From an uncultured bacterium (GTDB lineage: Bacteria; Verrucomicrobiota; Kiritimatiellia; RFP12; UBA1067), in NCBI GenBank assembly GCA_902799715.1, contig CADCBS010000008.1, forward strand, positions 1 through 34,312: DNA of 34,312 bases, in the 5' to 3' direction. Position numbers and translations under genes: made by a program. Each line of letters starts with the position of its first letter. Within the stretch, counting starts at the first letter, position 1. The notes below the pieces were generated by a model. The model was not told the DNA's origin and did not search any database. It worked only from the letters and a program-made list of their open reading frames with translations. Below are positions 6,902 through 17,123 of this stretch, in pieces.

Positions 6902-7546
6902 ATGAACGTTTTTTTCGATCTCGACGGAACCCTGGCCGACACGAGGGCCGACCTGGCCAAGGCCGTGAACATGACCCGCCGCGACTGCGGGCTGGCTGAA
7001 ATCCCGCAGGAACGCGTGGTGGAATGCGTGGGCGACGGCGTGCGCAACCTCCTCGCCCGCGCGATCCCCGAACGCGCCGGCGACGTGGAAGCGCTCGTCC
7101 CGGTGCAGGCGCGCAACTATTCCACGTGCCGTCTCGACGCGACGACGCTCTATCCCGGGGTGCGCGAAACGCTGCAGGAGCTGTCCCGCCGCGGCTGGAA
7201 CCTTGCGGTGGTGACCAACAAGCCGGAGGCGGACTCGGCGGCGATACTGGAAGGACTGGGGATCGCGCGGTACTTCAAGGCGCTTGTGGCGGGCGGCACC
7301 ACGCCGCATCTAAAGCCCTCCCCCGAAACGATCCGCGCGGCGGCGGCCGCGATGCGTTCGCCGCCAAAGCGCACGGACTGGATGGCCGGCGACAACTGGA
7401 CCGACCTGGCCGCGGCGGCGGGCGCCGGCATACGTGCGGCGTACTGCACCTGGGGTTTCGGCTCCGCGCGGGACGAGCGCTACAACATATCCATTTCTTC
7501 CATGCGCGAACTTCTGCGCTATTGCCCGGACAGAGAGGAGTACTGA
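6902..7546 (+). CDS. HAD hydrolase, phosphoglycolate-phosphatase-like
   Basis: 214 residues. Motif [16 protein letters not shown], a Gph-like cap with VGDGVRNLL, motif II VVTNKPE, a lysine in HLKPSPETI, and motif IV AGDNWTDLAAAAGAG. The VGDGVRNL block and overall layout resemble phosphoglycolate phosphatase (Gph), which clears 2-phosphoglycolate released during DNA end repair; its position right after nth is compatible with that, but paralogues with other substrates look alike, so no symbol is given. Starts 7 bases after nth ends. Confidence 0.8.
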   Translation: MNVFFDLDGTLADTRADLAKAVNMTRRDCGLAEIPQERVVECVGDGVRNLLARAIPERAGDVEALVPVQARNYSTCRLDATTLYPGVRETLQELSRRGWNLAVVTNKPEADSAAILEGLGIARYFKALVAGGTTPHLKPSPETIRAAAAAMRSPPKRTDWMAGDNWTDLAAAAGAGIRAAYCTWGFGSARDERYNISISSMRELLRYCPDREEY

Positions 7547-7548
7547 AA

Positions 7549-8181
7549 ATGGAAACACGGACAATCCCGGCCGGCTCGCTCGAAGCCAATTGCATCATCG
7601 CCTGGGAAGACCCGGCGCGCGCGTGGATAATCGACCCCGGCGCCGAACCGGAAAAGATATCCGCGGAGCTGGAACGGCTGGGCTTGAAGCCTGCGCTCGT
7701 GGCGCTGACGCACGCGCACTTCGACCACATAGGCGCGATTCCCGGACTGCTCGCCGCGCATCCCGGCCTGCCGGTGCACATTTCGCCGGCGGACGTACAG
7801 GTGGCGTTCGATCCCCGGAACCGCTGGGAGCCGTACTACGGAGCGATAGGGCGCCCCGGGACGCTCGTCGAAGACCTCGCGCCCGGAGCGGTCCTGGAAT
7901 GCGGCGGACTTTCGGCGGAAACCGTCTCCACGCCCGGGCACACGCCCGGATCCGTATGCTTCCATTTCCGGGCCGCGGCCGTGCTGGCGACGGGCGACAC
8001 GCTCTTCGCCGGATCGTGCGGGCGCACCGACTTCCCCGGCGGCGACATGGCCGCCATGCGCGAATCGCTGCGCCGGCTCGCCTCCCTCCCCCCGGAGACG
8101 CGGGTGATCCCCGGGCACGGGGAAGAGACGACGATCGGCCGCGAACGCGCGACGAATCCATACATGATGCAGGTCCTCTGA
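7549..8181 (+). CDS. MBL-fold metallo-hydrolase (glyoxalase II-like)
   Basis: 210 residues. The binuclear metal site is complete: THAHFDHIGA (His55, His57, Asp59, His60), His131 in STPGHTPGS, Asp150 in ATGDTLF, and His190 in VIPGHGEET. This set with GRTDFPGG fits the YcbL-type branch of hydroxyacylglutathione hydrolase-like proteins, short because they lack the C-terminal glutathione-binding domain of GloB. A thioester-hydrolase activity is likely; the natural substrate is open. Separated by 2 bases from the HAD gene and overlapping the radical SAM start by 1 base (TGATG). Confidence 0.85.
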   Translation: METRTIPAGSLEANCIIAWEDPARAWIIDPGAEPEKISAELERLGLKPALVALTHAHFDHIGAIPGLLAAHPGLPVHISPADVQVAFDPRNRWEPYYGAIGRPGTLVEDLAPGAVLECGGLSAETVSTPGHTPGSVCFHFRAAAVLATGDTLFAGSCGRTDFPGGDMAAMRESLRRLASLPPETRVIPGHGEETTIGRERATNPYMMQVL

Positions 8182-9134
8182 TGCCGCAGCCCCGCGGATA
8201 CGTTTTCGGTCCGGTCGCCTCGCGCCGCTACGGCAAGTCGCTCGGCGTGGACCTTGTGCGCATGAAGACATGCACGTTTTCGTGCGTTTTCTGCCAGCTC
8301 GGGCCGACGCCGCCGGAAGGGCACGTGGCGGAGCGGACGGGCGATCCGCCCATGCCGGAAATCCTCGCGTCGCTCCGCTCGTGGATGGCGGCGCACGACG
8401 CGCCGGATTTCATAACCGCCGGCGGAAGCGGCGAACCTACGCTCCACCGCGATTTCGGCGACGTTTTCCGGTACGTCCGCGGCGAGACGGGATGTTCGTC
8501 GCTGCTGCTTTCAAACGGCTCGCTGTTCGACAGGCCGGAAGTGCGCGCCGAAGCGGCGCTGGCCGACGTGGTGAAAGTGTCTTTAGGCGCATGGGACGGC
8601 GAATCGTTCGGGCGGCTCGTGCGTCCGGCGCCAGGCGTGGCGCCGTTCGAGAAGATACTCGAAGGCTACCGCGCGTTCCGCGAATCGTTCGCCGGGCGGC
8701 TCGACTGCGAAGTGTTCCTCGTGCCGGGGATCAACGACAGCGAAGACGCCTGCCGGCGCATCGCCGGGAAGATCGAGACGTTCTCGCCCGACACCGTTTC
8801 GCTGAACACCGCGGTGCGTCCTGGCGCGGAAGACTGGCTGCGGCCGGTCCCGAAGGATCGGCTCGACGCCCTGCGGGGGATATTCGGCCCGCGCGCGGCG
8901 GAAGCGGGGGCGGAGCCGCAGGGCGGCAGCGTTCCAGGCGCAGTGGAGCCGACGCCGCAGGCCGTGGCGGAACTCGTGTCGCGCCATCCGGTTTCGGTGC
9001 GGGCGCTCGCCGCCGCTACAGGCCTGTCCGAACGGGACGTCCTGGCGCTTGCCGGCGAGGCGGGCGCCGTGATAACGGCGACGGGCGGCGAACGGTTCGT
9101 GGCCATGCGCGGACGCGACGGAATCCGCGGCTGA
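8181..9134 (+). CDS. Radical SAM protein, COG0731-like
   Basis: 317 residues. The 4Fe-4S motif C-x3-C-x2-C is CTFSCVFC (Cys31, Cys35, Cys38), preceded by the characteristic GPVASRRYGKSLGVDL that marks the COG0731 group related to wyosine-type synthases. The TIM-barrel core shows GGSGEPTLH (SAM-binding GGE-like strand) and LLSNGSL. The last ~80 residues form a separate helical region (about 240-315) with ALAAATGLSERDV, resembling a small winged-helix. Bacteria do not make wyosine, so the substrate of this bacterial branch is unknown. Last gene of the operon that begins at 5017. Confidence 0.75.
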   Translation: MPQPRGYVFGPVASRRYGKSLGVDLVRMKTCTFSCVFCQLGPTPPEGHVAERTGDPPMPEILASLRSWMAAHDAPDFITAGGSGEPTLHRDFGDVFRYVRGETGCSSLLLSNGSLFDRPEVRAEAALADVVKVSLGAWDGESFGRLVRPAPGVAPFEKILEGYRAFRESFAGRLDCEVFLVPGINDSEDACRRIAGKIETFSPDTVSLNTAVRPGAEDWLRPVPKDRLDALRGIFGPRAAEAGAEPQGGSVPGAVEPTPQAVAELVSRHPVSVRALAAATGLSERDVLALAGEAGAVITATGGERFVAMRGRDGIRG

Positions 9135-9145
9135 ACGCTGGCGGG

Positions 9146-9172
9146 GAAAACGGGGCGTGCGGGCGCAGCCCC
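9146..9172 (-). terminator. Rho-independent terminator of the DUF2062 gene
   Basis: On the minus strand GGGGC (9172-9168) pairs with GCCCC (9156-9152), followed by G and TTTT (9150-9147). It sits 3 bases after the DUF2062 stop, in the 40-base convergent gap. Confidence 0.6.
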
Positions 9173-9174
9173 AA

Positions 9175-9681
9175 TCAAGCCTTGAGGCGCCGGGCGCGCT
9201 TTTCCGCGCGCTTGGCGCGGAAGCGCACGACGCTGCGCAGGACGAGGAAGTATGTCGGCGGCGTGAGCGCCAGCGCCAGCAGGAATCCGCCGGCGAAGAA
9301 TGCTGCGGCCATTTCCCCGCCGAGCGCGAAAAGCGAATCGAACGTCTGGTTCTCGATCACGGCCTGCATCGATTCCTTGATCTGCGCGTAGCCGAGCCGT
9401 CCGCCGAGGATGCGGCTTCCGGCCCACACCTGGACGGGGTAGATCAGGAAAATCGTGAAGTGGTTCGTCACGAACGTGCCGACGACCGAGCCGACCTTGC
9501 TCGACTTCGTGGCAATCGCAAGCGGAACGGACACTATGAGCTGCAGGCCGAACGGAACGATGCAGCCTATGGCCATGCCGATGGCCCAGCCGCGCGCGAC
9601 CGACTGCGGCGTGCCGCGGTCGCGCACGATCCTGGAATACAGCCAGATCCGTTTTTTCCTGAGCCAGCGTCTGAATGTCAT
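9175..9681 (-). CDS. DUF2062 membrane protein
   Basis: 168 residues. It matches the DUF2062 pattern: basic N-terminus (RRWLRKKRIW), the GTPQSVARGWAIGMAIGCIVP segment, and several hydrophobic stretches at roughly 45-65, 72-90, 122-145 and 140-155, ending in a very basic tail (RFRAKRAEKRARR). It should be an inner-membrane protein with cytoplasmic ends. The family has no settled function; in other genomes it is often near glycosyltransferase or envelope genes. Start at 9681 (ATG). It is preceded by the terminator of the upstream minus-strand gene, and a possible -10 (TATGCT) lies in that terminator loop, so it may have its own weak promoter. Confidence 0.8.
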   Translation of the reverse strand: MTFRRWLRKKRIWLYSRIVRDRGTPQSVARGWAIGMAIGCIVPFGLQLIVSVPLAIATKSSKVGSVVGTFVTNHFTIFLIYPVQVWAGSRILGGRLGYAQIKESMQAVIENQTFDSLFALGGEMAAAFFAGGFLLALALTPPTYFLVLRSVVRFRAKRAEKRARRLKA

Positions 9682-9719
9682 GGCGGCGGTGCCGGGCGGA
9701 GATGGAACGGGAAAAGAAA

Positions 9720-9758
9720 CGCTCCGCCTACAGCATAGACGGGGGCGGAGCGGTTTTT
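9720..9758 (-). terminator. Bidirectional-looking terminator after the surface repeat gene
   Basis: CGCTCCGCC (9720-9728) and GGCGGAGCG (9744-9752) form a perfect 9-bp stem with a 15-base loop. On the minus strand the stem is followed by TTTCTTTT, on the plus strand by GTTTTT. The minus-strand gene ending at 9781 is the likely user; no plus-strand gene ends nearby. Confidence 0.75.
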
Positions 9759-9780
9759 CGCCTGATGCGCGGCGGCGCCG

Positions 9781-10341
9781 TCAGAAGCCGACGTTCACGA
9801 TCGGCATGAACTGCACGGCGGCGGAGCGGATGATGTTTATCGCGCCTATCTGGTAGCCGTGGAGCGTCTCCGCGCGGTTGATCAGGCCCACCTGGAAGCC
9901 CTCGACCCCGCCGGCCACGTTTATGCCGCCTATCTGCGCGCCGGTGATGTTGCCGGCTTCGTTCCAGAGTCCGGCCTGCACGGAAACCATGTCCGCGCGC
10001 CCGGCGCTGTTCCAGATGCCGGCCTGCACGCCGGCGAGCGTGTCGGACGCGTCGCTGCGCAGTATGTTGACCTGCACGCCGTACATGTTCCGCGTGTGGC
10101 TGAAGAAGCCGAGGTCGAGACCGGTCACTTCGTCGCATTTGCCGTAGGGGATGGTAAAGCGCAGGCCGACGACGTCCATGTTGTCGGTGGAGTTCAGCTG
10201 CACCCACACCGGCCAGGGGGCCTTGACCTCGCGCACCGGGGCCGCAGGCTGCTGCTGCGCGGGCGGGGCCGGGGCCGCGGTTTCCTGTCCGTGGCAGAAT
10301 GCGGCTGTCGCGACGGCAATTGCGAAAAGCGTCTTTCTCAT
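9781..10341 (-). CDS. Secreted LA_2272-type surface repeat protein
   Basis: 186 residues. Residues 1-19 are a signal peptide (MRKTLFAIAVATAAFCHGQ) and residues 20-35 a Pro/Ala/Gln linker. The rest is a series of ~20-residue strand-turn units: GVQVNILRS, GVQAGIWNSAG, SVQAGLWNEAG, GAQIGGINVAG, GFQVGLINRAE, GYQIGAINII. This repeated G-x-Q-x-G-[ILG]-x-N pattern is that of the LA_2272 surface repeat, predicted to fold as a beta-solenoid or outer-surface strand array. The role is unknown. It has its own strong promoter (10380-10408) and a Shine-Dalgarno GAAAGGA (complement of 10352-10358), unlike the leaderless genes around it, and is followed by a strong terminator, so it is a monocistronic, probably well-expressed envelope gene. 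Confidence 0.75.
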   Translation of the reverse strand: MRKTLFAIAVATAAFCHGQETAAPAPPAQQQPAAPVREVKAPWPVWVQLNSTDNMDVVGLRFTIPYGKCDEVTGLDLGFFSHTRNMYGVQVNILRSDASDTLAGVQAGIWNSAGRADMVSVQAGLWNEAGNITGAQIGGINVAGGVEGFQVGLINRAETLHGYQIGAINIIRSAAVQFMPIVNVGF

Positions 10342-10379
10342 TTTTGTAGCGTCCTTTCAAGCAGGTTGAACATGGGGGA

Positions 10380-10408
10380 ATTATAGGTTTTGGCCCGCGA
10401 TTAGTCAA
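10380..10408 (-). promoter_or_regulatory. Sigma-70 promoter of the surface repeat gene
   Basis: Minus strand TTGACT (10408-10403), 17-base spacer, TATAAT (10385-10380). Near-consensus, giving a 5' leader of about 30 bases with a Shine-Dalgarno. Confidence 0.85.
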
Positions 10409-10515
10409 GGCGAATCGGCCGCCGGGCGAAAATTTGTGGTTTGCCGGGGGGATGCCGGCGGTGGCGGGCGTGCGTACCTGCGGGCCGGGGGCCCCGGGGC
10501 GGGGCGCCTTTTCGC

Positions 10516-10544
10516 TTGTCATGCGGGGGGCTTTTCCCTATACT
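10516..10544 (+). promoter_or_regulatory. Sigma-70 promoter of the rpe-lepA-lepB operon
   Basis: TTGTCA (10516-10521), 17-base spacer, TATACT (10539-10544). The ATG of rpe follows 9 bases after the -10, so the leader would be 0-3 bases. It is the only good promoter I find ahead of the ten-gene run to 23904. Confidence 0.8.
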
Positions 10545-10553
10545 CTTCCCTGT

Positions 10554-11208
10554 ATGCAAATACAGATTCTGCCATCGCTGCTTGCGGCCGACCTCGGCCG
10601 GCTGGGCGACGAACTGCGACGCACGGAGGCGAGCGGCGCCGATGCCGTGCACCTTGACGTGATGGACGCGCACTTCGTGCCCAACCTGTCGTACGGGCCG
10701 GACGTCGTGGCGCTTTCGCGCGCCACGGTCCCGGGGCTGTACCGCCACGTCCATCTGATGATGACGCGGCCGGACCGCTATGTGGACGCGTTCGCGGCGG
10801 CCGGTGCGCAGACCATCCAGGTGCACGTGGAGGCCGACGCGGACGTGCACGCGACGATCGCGCAGATCGCGGCGGCCGGGGCGAAGCCGGCCATAGTCCT
10901 GAACCCGGAGACGCCGGCGCACGCCGCCGCGCCGTACATCGGCGAGACGGACGAGATACTTGTGATGACCGTCCATCCCGGCCGCGGCGGGCAGAAGTTC
11001 ATCGAAGAGTGCCTGCCGAAGATCGCGGCCGTGCGCAGGATGGCGGGCGACGGGGCCACGGTGATGGTAGACGGCGGCGTGAACGCCTCCACGGCGGCGC
11101 TCGCGGCGGCGGCCGGCGCGAACGCGTTCGTGGCGGGGTCGTACCTTTTCGGGCGTGGCGACATGAAGGCGGCGGTCGCGGAGCTGCGCGAGACATGCAG
11201 GAAAAGCC

Positions 11209-11225
<17 letters not shown>
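10554..11225 (+). CDS. rpe: Ribulose-phosphate 3-epimerase
   Basis: 223 residues, normal length. Interconverts ribulose 5-phosphate and xylulose 5-phosphate in the pentose phosphate pathway. Visible signatures: ILPSLLAADLG at the N-terminus, HLDVMDAHFVPN (metal ligand His33, catalytic Asp35), His67 in RHVHLMM, VMTVHPGRGGQKF, and MVDGGVN with the second catalytic Asp; the phosphate-binding AGSYLF follows. ATG 10554 lies just behind the promoter and has no Shine-Dalgarno, consistent with leaderless start. Its 3' end overlaps lepA by 17 bases. Confidence 0.95.
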
Positions 11226-13026
<1,801 letters not shown>

Positions 13027-13033
13027 AGGGACC

Positions 13034-14206
13034 ATGCGTGCATTCGAGACCATACGCGGATTCATGGCGCGCCGCGCGGAGAGGAAGCGCGCGAAGGCCT
13101 GCATCGCGTCGGCGCGCGTGTTCCTGTACACGAACGCGGACGTGCTGGCCGCGGACGACGCGGCCGCGCTGCGCGGGGCGATAGACGGGCGCGACGCGGC
13201 GGCGGCCGGGGAGCTGATGTCGCGGCTGAACCCGCCGAAGCCGTTCCCGGCCGTGCGCGAGATGCTGGACGTCTTCGTGGTGGCGATTTCCGTGGCGATG
13301 GCGTTCCGCGCCTACTGGTTCGAGCCGTTCAACATCCCCACGGGCTCGATGCAGCCCACGCTCTACGGGATACACTCCACGCCGGCGCGCCCCGAGGACG
13401 CCACGGTGTTCGACATGCAGCCGTTCAGGTTCTTCAAGTGGGCAGTCACCGGGCGCAGGTTCGTCACGGTGAAGGCGCCGTGCTCCGGGCAGATGCGGCT
13501 GGAGCCGCTGAACACGGGGATGTGCGCCGTGAGCGTTTCCGGCAGGCTCGCCGGGGAAGTGCCGATGGACGCCGTGGCGACGGCCGGCCGCAAGGAGACG
13601 GTCTTCGGATCGGACGGCGCGCCGGTGGAATACGTGCGCCGCGTGCCCGGGGCGCTGCGCGGCCCGGACGGCGGATTCAGCGCGGCGGCCGGCGACCGCG
13701 TGAAAGAGGGCCAGGTGCTTTGGTGCGGCGTGGTGGAGCCGGGCGACTTCCTGTTCGTGAACCGCTTCGCCTGGAACTTCGCGCGTCCCCGCCGCGGCGA
13801 GGTGATGGTGTTCAACACGACCGGCGTGGCGGGGCTGATGCCGAAGACGCACTACATAAAGCGCATGACAGGCCTGCCGGGCGAGAACATCGCGATCGAC
13901 CAGCCGGATCTCATCGTGGACGGCCTGCCGGTGCGCGAGCCGGAGCGCATAGGGCAGATTTCCCGCCGCGAGAAGTTCGCGGACTGGGCCCCGCCGTACG
14001 CGGGGTACCTGAACGAAGGCGAAGTCCTCGGCGCGCCAGGTTCGAGCCTGACGCTGGGGGCGGACGAATATTTCGCGTGCGGCGACAACCAGGCGAACAG
14101 CTACGACTCGCGGTTCTGGGGCCCGGTGCCGGGCGCCAACCTGGTCGGCAGGGCGTCGTTCGTGTTCTGGCCGTTCACGTCGCCGCGTTGGGGTTTCATA
14201 AAGTAG
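13034..14206 (+). CDS. lepB: Signal peptidase I, enlarged
   Basis: 390 residues. Membrane serine protease that removes signal peptides of exported proteins. Catalytic Ser105 lies in IPTGSMQPTL and the general base Lys276 in YIKRMTGLPGE; the C-terminal box is CGDNQANSYDSRFWG. One membrane segment (about 78-94, DVFVVAISVAMAFRAYW) precedes the serine. Two oddities: an N-terminal basic cytoplasmic stretch of about 75 residues, and about 170 residues between Ser and Lys, whereas E. coli LepB has 55. The insertion (about 115-235) contains FVTVKAPCSGQMRLEPL and reads like an inserted beta domain. Starts 7 bases after lepA; the kinase gene follows after 12 bases with AGGAGG overlapping the lepB stop. 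Confidence 0.92.
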   Translation: MRAFETIRGFMARRAERKRAKACIASARVFLYTNADVLAADDAAALRGAIDGRDAAAAGELMSRLNPPKPFPAVREMLDVFVVAISVAMAFRAYWFEPFNIPTGSMQPTLYGIHSTPARPEDATVFDMQPFRFFKWAVTGRRFVTVKAPCSGQMRLEPLNTGMCAVSVSGRLAGEVPMDAVATAGRKETVFGSDGAPVEYVRRVPGALRGPDGGFSAAAGDRVKEGQVLWCGVVEPGDFLFVNRFAWNFARPRRGEVMVFNTTGVAGLMPKTHYIKRMTGLPGENIAIDQPDLIVDGLPVREPERIGQISRREKFADWAPPYAGYLNEGEVLGAPGSSLTLGADEYFACGDNQANSYDSRFWGPVPGANLVGRASFVFWPFTSPRWGFIK

Positions 14207-14218
14207 GAGGCGCAAGAA

Positions 14219-17086
14219 ATGTCCGAGACCGCAGAAGAAGTTCCGATCGCCACAGGGTCCGTGGCCGTGGCCAAGTGCCCGGCCTGCGGAGCCGAGATGG
14301 ACGTGGAGGGCATACCGCCCTTCACGCCCGTGCAGTGCCCCGCCTGCGGGGCCGATTTCGAGATACCGGCGCAGTTCGGGCAGTTCCGGCTGCTGAAGAT
14401 GCTGGGGCACGGCGGCATGGGCGGCGTGTTCCTGGGGCGCGACGAGATGCTGGACAGGCAGGTCGCGATTAAGGTGATGCTGAAGTCGCTCGGCGACGAC
14501 CCCGAATTCACCGCGCGCTTCCAGCGCGAGGCGCAGGCGGCGGCGAAGCTGAACCACCCCAACATCGCGCAGATATACTCGTTCGGCACGGAAAAGGGCC
14601 AGCCGTACATCGCCATGGAGCTGGTGCCAAACGGGTCGCTCGACAAGAAGATGGAGAAAGAGCCGGGCGGGCTCGATCCGGCGTGGACCATGCGCGTGGG
14701 CCTGCAGATCGCGCAAGGCCTTTCGAACGCCGCGGCGTCGTCGCTCGTCCACGGCGACGTGAAGCCCGAAAACATACTGTTCGACGCCGACGGCAACGCC
14801 AAGCTCGTCGATTTCGGCCTTGCCGCCATGCAGGGCGACTCCAGCGAGATATGGGGCACGCCCTATTACATCTCCCCCGAAAAGGTGAAGCGGCAGAAGA
14901 TCGACTTCAAGGCCGACATCTACTCGCTGGGCGGAACGCTGTACCACGCGCTCACGGGCCAGCCGCCGTTCGACGGCGAGGACGCCACCGCCGTGGTGAA
15001 GGCCCGCATAGGCGGCGTTCCGCGGCCGCCGTCAGAGGTGCGGCCCGGCCTGCCCGAGGAGATCGACAAGATAATCATGCGCATGCTCGAGGAGGATCCC
15101 GCGCGCCGCTATCCTACCTACGATTCCCTGATCGGCGACATAAACCGCTACCTGCCGTCCGCCGCCAAGACTGCGCATCCCGGCCTCGCCGGGGGCAAGA
15201 AACTTGTCCTGAAAGGCGCGTCGCGCCGCGCGCCGGTCGGGCTGGCGCCGCGCATGGGGGCCGCCGCGCAGCCGGGCGACGACGCGTTCGCGCCGGAAGG
15301 GCTGGCGCCGCTCGCGGAGCCGCCGAAGCCGGGGATGAGCCTCGGAAAGAAGGCGGCGATCGTCGCGGCCTCCATATTAGGCGGGCTCGTCCTGTTCGGC
15401 GGAATCATGACGTGGGCGCTCTGGCCGAAGGACAACACCCAGGAGACGCTCGAAAACGCGCGCATCAGCGTGGACAAGAACAGGACGGTCGTGGCGGCCG
15501 AGCGCGAAAGGGCCGCCGACGAACTCGGCAAGGCCGAGGAGAAAGTCGCGGAGACGGAGAAGCTCTACAAGGAATGCATCGCCGCCGCCGTGAAGTTCTC
15601 GCCGGCGGACGCGAAATTCCTGACGTTCCCGGAAACCAAAGAGCTTCTGCGCCTGCGCAGCGAGTCCGGCTCCGCCGCTGGCGGAGAGCGGGCCGCCGCC
15701 GCGTCCGCGCAGGCCAAGCCGGCGGCGAAGCCGGCAAAGCCCGCCAGGCCGCCGGTCGAAATAGACCTCAAGGACCCGGACGTCCAGGACCGCCTGGCGA
15801 AAGAGGCGAAAGAGAAGGCCGCGAAGGAAGGCAAGGAAGGCGCCGGGCAGGCTGAAGCGCCGGCGCAGGATGCGGCCGCCCCCGCGCAGGAAGCCGCCGA
15901 GCCGAGCACCGAAATGCGCGACATCGTCGACCGCGTCCGCCAGGCGTGGACGGCGAGGTGCGCCATGCACGTCGCGATGATCGAACTGCGGAACAAGCAT
16001 GCGAAACTGAAGGAGGCGCTCGACGCGTTCGAGGAGGTTTCCGCCGGCGGCGTGAGCGAAGCCATGGCCACGCGCACCGGCGAAGCCGCCGTGAAGGTGC
16101 AGGAGATGGCCGCCGCCGTCGTTGCCAAGGACGTCTTTACCGCCGCCGCGAAGGTGTCGGGCGCGGCCAAGACCATCAACGTCTCCATCGAGGACAAGGC
16201 GGAGCGCCGCCGGTACATGAAGAAGATCGACGACGACAAGCGCAAGTACGACGAAGAGACGGCGAAGCGCAGGGAGAGGGAAGCCAAGGAGAAGGAAGAG
16301 TTGCGCCAGCGCGAAATCGCGGCGGCCGCCGCCAAGTACGACGAGATCAAGGGGCTGCTCGAGTCCCTGAGCTGGAAGCAGGCGGCGGACCAGCTGGAGC
16401 GCGCGAAGCGCGACTTCAAGACGCCGGAAGGCGCTGCGGCGCTCGACATCGAGATAAGGCGCGTGGCCTACATGCGCGGCCTGCACGAATGGCTCGTGAA
16501 GTCGTCGCGCGGCACGGCGCTCCGCCCGCCCAACCAGACGACGGAATCGCGCCTGAAGAGCTTGATGCGCAAATGGAGGCAGGGGCAGGCCGGTGAATAT
16601 TTCGTCCATGCGTCCGACCCTGAAAACATCGTCGTGAGGTTCAGGTTCCGCAACGCCCGCGGCGAGACGGTGGTGGAAGACATGCCCGGCAAGATAAGCT
16701 GGCTCAGGGTGTACAAGCCGCAGTCGCCCGACAGGGACTACAAGGGATGGCTGAACCAGCTTCTGCACTACCGCGTGGTGCAGGTCCGGGCGGAGGAGAT
16801 CGACGGCAAGGAAAACCCGTACCGCTTCGCGCTTTCGCCCAAGGAGCAGGCGTCCAACCTGATAGGCGCCGCGCTGACGTACCGCATGTTCTTCGCCGAC
16901 AACCAGTCGGCGCAGAAGCTGGCGGGCGAATTCCTGAAGAGCGCGGTGAAAGAGTTCCCGGAATGCGAGCCGGACGTGAAGGCGCTGTTCCCCGGCGAAG
17001 CGCCCGGCGGCGACGCAGAGGCGCCGGCGCAGCCCGCCGCGGCCCCGGCGGCACCGGCGGCCGCTTCGGACGACGACGGCTTCTGA
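14219..17086 (+). CDS. Membrane Ser/Thr protein kinase with N-terminal zinc ribbon and long extracytoplasmic region
   Basis: 955 residues. Order: zinc-ribbon CPAC...CPAC (Cys20, Cys23, Cys40, Cys43); Hanks-type kinase domain about 55-315 with glycine loop GHGGMGGV (63-70), Lys85 in VAIKVM, catalytic HGDVKPEN (Asp180), DFG (198-200) and GTPYYISPE; one membrane helix at 378-402; then about 550 residues outside, rich in Ala/Lys/Glu with long predicted coiled coils (420-470, 540-760), and a Pro/Ala tail. The catalytic loop is HGD rather than HRD, i.e. a non-RD kinase, so control by activation-loop phosphorylation is less likely. A compact globular part near 780-930 (VRFRFRNARGETVVEDMPG, SWLRVYKP) is not recognised. 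Start ATG 14219 has AGGAGG 8 bases upstream. Sits between signal peptidase and exosortase genes, suggesting an envelope-linked signal. Confidence 0.9.
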   Translation: MSETAEEVPIATGSVAVAKCPACGAEMDVEGIPPFTPVQCPACGADFEIPAQFGQFRLLKMLGHGGMGGVFLGRDEMLDRQVAIKVMLKSLGDDPEFTARFQREAQAAAKLNHPNIAQIYSFGTEKGQPYIAMELVPNGSLDKKMEKEPGGLDPAWTMRVGLQIAQGLSNAAASSLVHGDVKPENILFDADGNAKLVDFGLAAMQGDSSEIWGTPYYISPEKVKRQKIDFKADIYSLGGTLYHALTGQPPFDGEDATAVVKARIGGVPRPPSEVRPGLPEEIDKIIMRMLEEDPARRYPTYDSLIGDINRYLPSAAKTAHPGLAGGKKLVLKGASRRAPVGLAPRMGAAAQPGDDAFAPEGLAPLAEPPKPGMSLGKKAAIVAASILGGLVLFGGIMTWALWPKDNTQETLENARISVDKNRTVVAAERERAADELGKAEEKVAETEKLYKECIAAAVKFSPADAKFLTFPETKELLRLRSESGSAAGGERAAAASAQAKPAAKPAKPARPPVEIDLKDPDVQDRLAKEAKEKAAKEGKEGAGQAEAPAQDAAAPAQEAAEPSTEMRDIVDRVRQAWTARCAMHVAMIELRNKHAKLKEALDAFEEVSAGGVSEAMATRTGEAAVKVQEMAAAVVAKDVFTAAAKVSGAAKTINVSIEDKAERRRYMKKIDDDKRKYDEETAKRREREAKEKEELRQREIAAAAAKYDEIKGLLESLSWKQAADQLERAKRDFKTPEGAAALDIEIRRVAYMRGLHEWLVKSSRGTALRPPNQTTESRLKSLMRKWRQGQAGEYFVHASDPENIVVRFRFRNARGETVVEDMPGKISWLRVYKPQSPDRDYKGWLNQLLHYRVVQVRAEEIDGKENPYRFALSPKEQASNLIGAALTYRMFFADNQSAQKLAGEFLKSAVKEFPECEPDVKALFPGEAPGGDAEAPAQPAAAPAAPAAASDDDGF

Positions 17087-17123
17087 CGCGGCATAAGGTT
17101 CCACCGGCCGGGGAGCGGCGCAA

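Noticed and set aside
6902-7546. Firm gph assignment for the second HAD gene
   Set aside because: The motifs fit phosphoglycolate phosphatase, but HAD paralogues with other substrates share them, so the symbol was withheld.
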